This document shows, piece by piece, positions 13,735 to 16,743 of a stretch of DNA of 16,743 bases. Position 1 is the first letter of the stretch. Every line of letters begins with the position of its first letter. The stretch is from an uncultured Collinsella sp. (lineage in GTDB: Bacteria; Actinomycetota; Coriobacteriia; Coriobacteriales; Coriobacteriaceae). Under the pieces are notes generated by a model, which worked only from the letters and a program-made list of their open reading frames with translations, made no database searches and was not told where the DNA came from. Both the position numbers and the translations under genes were made by a program. The stretch covers positions 1 to 16,743 of the forward strand of contig URKT01000045.1 in NCBI GenBank assembly GCA_900548495.1, read 5' to 3'.

Positions 13735-13933
13735 CGACGTGCATTTTTGGGAGTATTCAGCATTGGCATGCCCTGAATGAGGTGCAGAACGACTGTTTTA
13801 AGTGCCCCCGATGGCGTAATTTGCCATCGGGGGCACTTTTTATGCCGATCGGGCGCTATCTGCGTTCCAAATAGGACGCTGAGGATGGCGCACGGCGCGC
13901 TCCAATGCTGAATACTCCCAAAAATGTACGTCG
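13735..13933. repeat. 199-bp inverted-repeat element enclosing a terminator
   Basis: The outer arms at 13735-13766 and 13902-13933 are 32-bp inverted repeats with a single G-T wobble. They enclose 135 bases holding the terminator at 13801-13841. The element begins 25 nt after the regulator stop. I see no flanking target duplication and no coding frame in it. Confidence 0.88.
13801..13841 (+). terminator. Rho-independent terminator after the LacI-family gene
   Basis: A perfect 15-bp stem, AGTGCCCCCGATGGC (13801-13815) with its complement at 13823-13837, has loop GTAATTT and runs into TTTTT. It lies inside the larger inverted repeat. Confidence 0.95.
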
Positions 13934-14063
13934 GGACATGACCCACCTGAGCAAAAGCGCTCAAGTTCGGTGTTCGGGGACGCCAAACAGTCCGCAATAC
14001 ATGCAAGTCACATCTCCAGCAACCGTTGAACGGGCAAAATCTACCGTTCACCCCGTGGTGGTT
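13934..14063. other. Upstream part of the uxaC control region
   Basis: This belongs to the 460-base gap between the regulator and uxaC. I see a short perfect dyad CCGTTGAACGG near 14022-14033 and a half-site CGTTCACC at 14045-14052 that matches half of the downstream operators. No gene is supported here. Confidence 0.4.
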
Positions 14064-14079
14064 AGGTGAACGTTCACCT
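14064..14079. promoter_or_regulatory. LacI-type operator O1 upstream of uxaC
   Basis: AGGTGAACGTTCACCT is a perfect 16-bp palindrome with the central CG typical of LacI-family operators. Its right half overlaps a possible -35 (TTCACC, 14073-14078). Confidence 0.8.
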
Positions 14080-14102
14080 TTTGAGGTGCAATGGATTAGT
14101 AT
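14073..14102 (+). promoter_or_regulatory. Possible uxaC promoter
   Basis: TTCACC (14073-14078) and TAGTAT (14097-14102) are 18 bases apart and lie between and within the two operators. TATAGT at 14100-14105 is another possible -10. The hexamers are imperfect; the flanking operators are the stronger argument for a promoter here. Confidence 0.4.
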
Positions 14103-14118
14103 AGTGAACGTTCACCTA
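14103..14118. promoter_or_regulatory. LacI-type operator O2 upstream of uxaC
   Basis: GTGAACGTTCAC (14104-14115) is a perfect palindrome identical to the core of O1, with AG before and CCT after. It lies at or just after the expected transcription start. The two operator centres are 38 bases apart. Confidence 0.8.
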
Positions 14119-14169
14119 AAGGATAACGAGCGCGCCGTGCGCCCGCCTTGCCAGCAAAGGGGCTGTTTG

Positions 14170-15597
14170 ATGAAAAACTTTATGGACGATCAGGATTTCC
14201 TGCTGAGCACCAAGACCGGCGAGGAGCTGTTCCACAACTTTGCCGAGGGCATGCCCATCGTCGACTATCACTGCCACATTTCTCCTAAGGAGATTTGGGA
14301 GGACAAGCGTTTCGAGAACATCACCGAGGTTTGGCTGGGCGGCGACCACTACAAGTGGCGCCTGATGCGTGCCAACGGCGTCGACGAGCGTTTTATCACT
14401 GGCGACGCCCCTGCTCGCGAGAAGTTCCAAAAGTGGGCCGAGACCCTGGGTCGCTGCGTTGGCAACCCCGTCTTTGAGTGGAGCCACCTGGAGCTTAAGC
14501 GCTACTTTGGCTACGAGGGCGTCCTCAACGGCAAGACTGCCCAGGAGGTCTGGGACCTTGCCAACGCCAAGCTCGCCGAGGCCAGCTTTACCTGCCGCAA
14601 CCTGATCAAGCAGTCCAACGTCCGCATGATCTGCACTACCGACGACCCCGCCGACAGCTTTGAGTGGCACAAGAAGATTGCCGCCGACGACAGCTTTGAC
14701 GTTCAGGTCGTTCCCGCCATGCGCCCCGATGCCGCTTTGCGTATCGAGCGCGGCCAGGAGTTTGCCGACTACTGCAAGCACCTTTCCGAGGTTGCCGGCG
14801 TTGAGGTCAGCGACTTTGAGGGCATGAAGGCTGCCATTTCCAAGCGCTACGACGTTGCTCACGAGCTGGGCTGCCGCGCCTCCGACCACGCACTCGACTA
14901 CGTTATGTACGTCCCGGCTACCGCCGACGAGATCGAGGCTATCTTTGCCAAGGGTCTGGCTGCTGAGCCGCTTACCGAGGAAGAGATCCTCAAGTACAAG
15001 ACTGCCTTTATGCAGTTCGTTGCTGGCGAGTATGTCCGTCTGGGCTGGGCCATGCAGCTGCACTTTGGCTGCAAGCGCGACAACAACCGCGCCATGTTTG
15101 CCAAGCTCGGCCCCGATACCGGCTACGATTGCATCTCCAACTACACGCCGTCCGACCAGCTTGCCGATTTCCTCAACTCCATTCAGGAGACCTGCGGCTT
15201 GCCCAAGACCATCCTGTACAGCTTGAACCCCATCGACAACACCATGATCGATACCGTGATGGGCTGCTTCCAGGAGGCTCCGACCGCCGGCAAGATCCAG
15301 AACGGTTCTGCCTGGTGGTTCAACGACAACGAGGTCGGTATGCGCGAGCAGCTCACGGCTCTGGCTAACGAGGGCGTGCTGGGCAACTTTGTGGGCATGC
15401 TTACCGACTCCCGCTCCTTCCTGTCCTACCCGCGTCACGAGTACTTCCGTCGCGTGCTGTGCAGCGTGATCGGCGAGTGGGTCGAGCAGGGCAAGTATCC
15501 GGCCGACATGGAGCTGCTGGGCGATATCGTGCGCGACATTAGCTACAACAACGCGGTCCGCTACTTTGGCTTTGATCTGGACACCGTCGAGGCATAA
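14170..15597 (+). CDS. uxaC: Uronate isomerase (glucuronate/galacturonate isomerase) UxaC
   Basis: UxaC converts D-glucuronate to D-fructuronate and D-galacturonate to D-tagaturonate, the first step of hexuronate catabolism in the cytoplasm. It belongs to the amidohydrolase superfamily. The 475-residue protein shows VDYHCHISPKEIW with metal ligands His34 and His36, the TTDDP segment after the barrel strand, LHFGCKRDNN near the middle and WWFNDNEVGM near the end, all standard for the family. The start ATG at 14170 follows AAAGGGGC. An in-frame ATG at 14026 was rejected because the extra 48 residues run through the operators and promoter. Twin LacI-type operators precede it, and uxaB follows after 96 nt with a hairpin between. 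Confidence 0.96.
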   Translation: MKNFMDDQDFLLSTKTGEELFHNFAEGMPIVDYHCHISPKEIWEDKRFENITEVWLGGDHYKWRLMRANGVDERFITGDAPAREKFQKWAETLGRCVGNPVFEWSHLELKRYFGYEGVLNGKTAQEVWDLANAKLAEASFTCRNLIKQSNVRMICTTDDPADSFEWHKKIAADDSFDVQVVPAMRPDAALRIERGQEFADYCKHLSEVAGVEVSDFEGMKAAISKRYDVAHELGCRASDHALDYVMYVPATADEIEAIFAKGLAAEPLTEEEILKYKTAFMQFVAGEYVRLGWAMQLHFGCKRDNNRAMFAKLGPDTGYDCISNYTPSDQLADFLNSIQETCGLPKTILYSLNPIDNTMIDTVMGCFQEAPTAGKIQNGSAWWFNDNEVGMREQLTALANEGVLGNFVGMLTDSRSFLSYPRHEYFRRVLCSVIGEWVEQGKYPADMELLGDIVRDISYNNAVRYFGFDLDTVEA

Positions 15598-15620
15598 GCC
15601 TGCATCGAATCACATCGAAC

Positions 15621-15657
15621 ACGGGAGCGCCGTTGCCACACACGGCGCCCCCGTTTT
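15621..15657 (+). terminator. Hairpin between uxaC and uxaB, terminator or attenuator
   Basis: ACGGGAGCGCCG (15621-15632) pairs with CGGCGCCCCCGT (15643-15654) with one A-C mismatch and is followed by TTTT. It begins 23 nt after uxaC. With uxaB starting only 36 nt later on the same strand, partial termination that lowers uxaB expression is more likely than a full stop. Confidence 0.7.
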
Positions 15658-15693
15658 GCTTGCACGCTAACAGCTATCTAAGGAGAGACACAG

Positions 15694-16694
15694 ATGGAGA
15701 ACATCAGCTACGATGCGCTCGAGAAGATCGGCTACAAGGGCTATCTGCTGCCCAAGGACGCTCCCGAGAAGGTTCTACAGTTTGGCGAGGGCAATTTCCT
15801 GCGCGCCTTCGTCGACCGTTTCTTTGACATGGGCAACGAGGTCACCGGCTGGAACGGCAAGGTTGTCATGGTGCAGCCCATCAGCGGCGCCTTTGGCTTT
15901 GCCGATGGCATCAATGCTCAGGACGACCTGTACACCGTGCTGGTGCGCGGCAAGGAGAACGGCAACACGGTTGACGAGTCCCGCGTGATCAGCGCCTGCA
16001 GCCGCTGTCTCAACCCGTATCGCGAGGACGACTATCGCGCCATGATGGAGGTCGCCGTCTCCGACAGCCTGGAGATCATCGTCTCCAACACCACCGAGGC
16101 CGGTATCGCCTACGACCCGTCCTGCAAGGCCGACGACATGCCGCCCGCGAGCTTCCCTGCCAAGCTTGCCCAGGTCCTTCACGCCCGCTGGGCCGCCGGC
16201 AAGCCGGGCGTCATCGTGCTCGCCTGCGAGCTCATCGATCACAACGGTGAGGAGCTGCTGCGCATCATGAACCAGTACGTGAGCGACTGGGGCTGGGAGG
16301 ACGAGTTTGCGCAGTGGATGGCCAACGACTGCACCATCTGCACCACGCTTGTCGACACCATCGTTCCGGGTCGCATTCGCGATCCCAAGGAGGCCGCTGT
16401 CGTGGCCGAGCGTTTGGGCTACGAGGATCCCTTCCTGGCCGTGCGTGAGCCCTTCCAGATGTGGGGCATCCAGGGCGGCGAGTCGCTTGCCGAGAAGCTT
16501 CCCTTCGTAAAGGCCGGCCTGCCGGGTGTCTTTGTTACCCCCGATGTAACCCCGTACAAGAAGCGCAAGGTCCGCATCCTCAACGGTGCCCATACCGCCT
16601 TTGTTCCGGGCTCTTGGGTTGCCGGCTTTGATATCGTGCGCGACTGCATGCATGACGAGACCGTTCGCGGCTTTATGAACACCATGCTCTACGA
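15694..16694 (+). CDS. uxaB: Tagaturonate reductase UxaB, 3' truncated at the contig end
   Basis: UxaB reduces tagaturonate to altronate with NADH, the step after UxaC for galacturonate. The visible 333 residues of a usual total near 480 show the cofactor-site motif QFGEGNFLRAF (29-39), SNTTEAGIAY, ACELIDHNGEEL and the long-chain polyol dehydrogenase catalytic pattern K-x4-N-x2-H (Lys292, Asn297, His300 in KVRILNGAH). The wording is closer to UxaB than to fructuronate reductase UxuB, and the uxaC neighbour agrees. The start ATG follows AAGGAGAG. From 16695 the sequence is sequencing adapter, so the residues that appear to continue the frame (LLYTSPSPRD and on) are artificial. Confidence 0.92.
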
Positions 16695-16743
16695 CTGTCT
16701 CTTATACACATCTCCGAGCCCACGAGACATGCGCAGATCTCGT
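16695..16743. other. Illumina Nextera adapter and index left at the contig end
   Basis: CTGTCTCTTATACACATCT (16695-16713) is the Tn5 mosaic end. CCGAGCCCACGAGAC (16714-16728) is the Nextera read-2 adapter. ATGCGCAG (16729-16736) fits an 8-base i7 index, and ATCTCGT (16737-16743) begins the P7 sequence. This is library DNA, not genome. Confidence 0.98.

Noticed and set aside
14026..14169. N-terminal extension of uxaC from the ATG at 14026
   Set aside because: It would translate through the operators and promoter, has no ribosome site, and adds 48 residues absent from the family.
14116..15438. Minus-strand open frame opposite uxaC
   Set aside because: It is antisense to a well-recognised gene, with no start signal or domain of its own.

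Overview
This is a GC-rich (roughly 60%) bacterial contig end that most resembles an anaerobic gut Coriobacteriia actinobacterium, probably Collinsella or a close relative. That assignment is inferred from gene content, codon choice and many palindromic intergenic repeats. It was not tested by a search. The last 49 bases (16695-16743) are an Illumina Nextera adapter with its index, not genome, so the real sequence stops inside uxaB.

Layout: (1) 1-557, the 3' end of phosphoenolpyruvate carboxylase (ppc). (2) 976-5573, a lactate racemase locus made of two convergent units: larA-larD on the plus strand and larB-larC-tetR on the minus strand. LarA has every active-site residue of the characterised enzyme at the same number. 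LarC lacks the C-terminal LarC2 half, and larE is not in the window. A dyad over the larB promoter is the likely operator of the TetR protein. (3) 5688-8367, divergent serB (phosphoserine phosphatase) and aspS (aspartyl-tRNA synthetase, with residues typical of non-discriminating enzymes). (4) 8674-8922, an HPr with His15 intact but Asp in place of the regulatory Ser46. (5) 9155-12485, a ferrous iron uptake locus: feoA, feoA, feoB and a small Cys-rich membrane protein, with candidate metalloregulator dyads. (6) 12630-16694, hexuronate catabolism: a LacI-family regulator, uxaC behind twin perfect LacI-type operators, and a truncated uxaB.

Together the genes describe a fermentative anaerobe that interconverts lactate stereoisomers with a nickel-pincer enzyme, imports Fe(II), and degrades glucuronate or galacturonate. 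PEP carboxylase feeds oxaloacetate.

The least explained material is intergenic. Two 127-bp nested palindromes (581-707 and 3059-3185) have different arm sequences but the same short unpaired core and a covarying stem. A third, larger inverted repeat (13735-13933) encloses a terminator. A REP-like doublet lies at 8467-8574. I found no tRNA, rRNA, CRISPR array or transposase gene.
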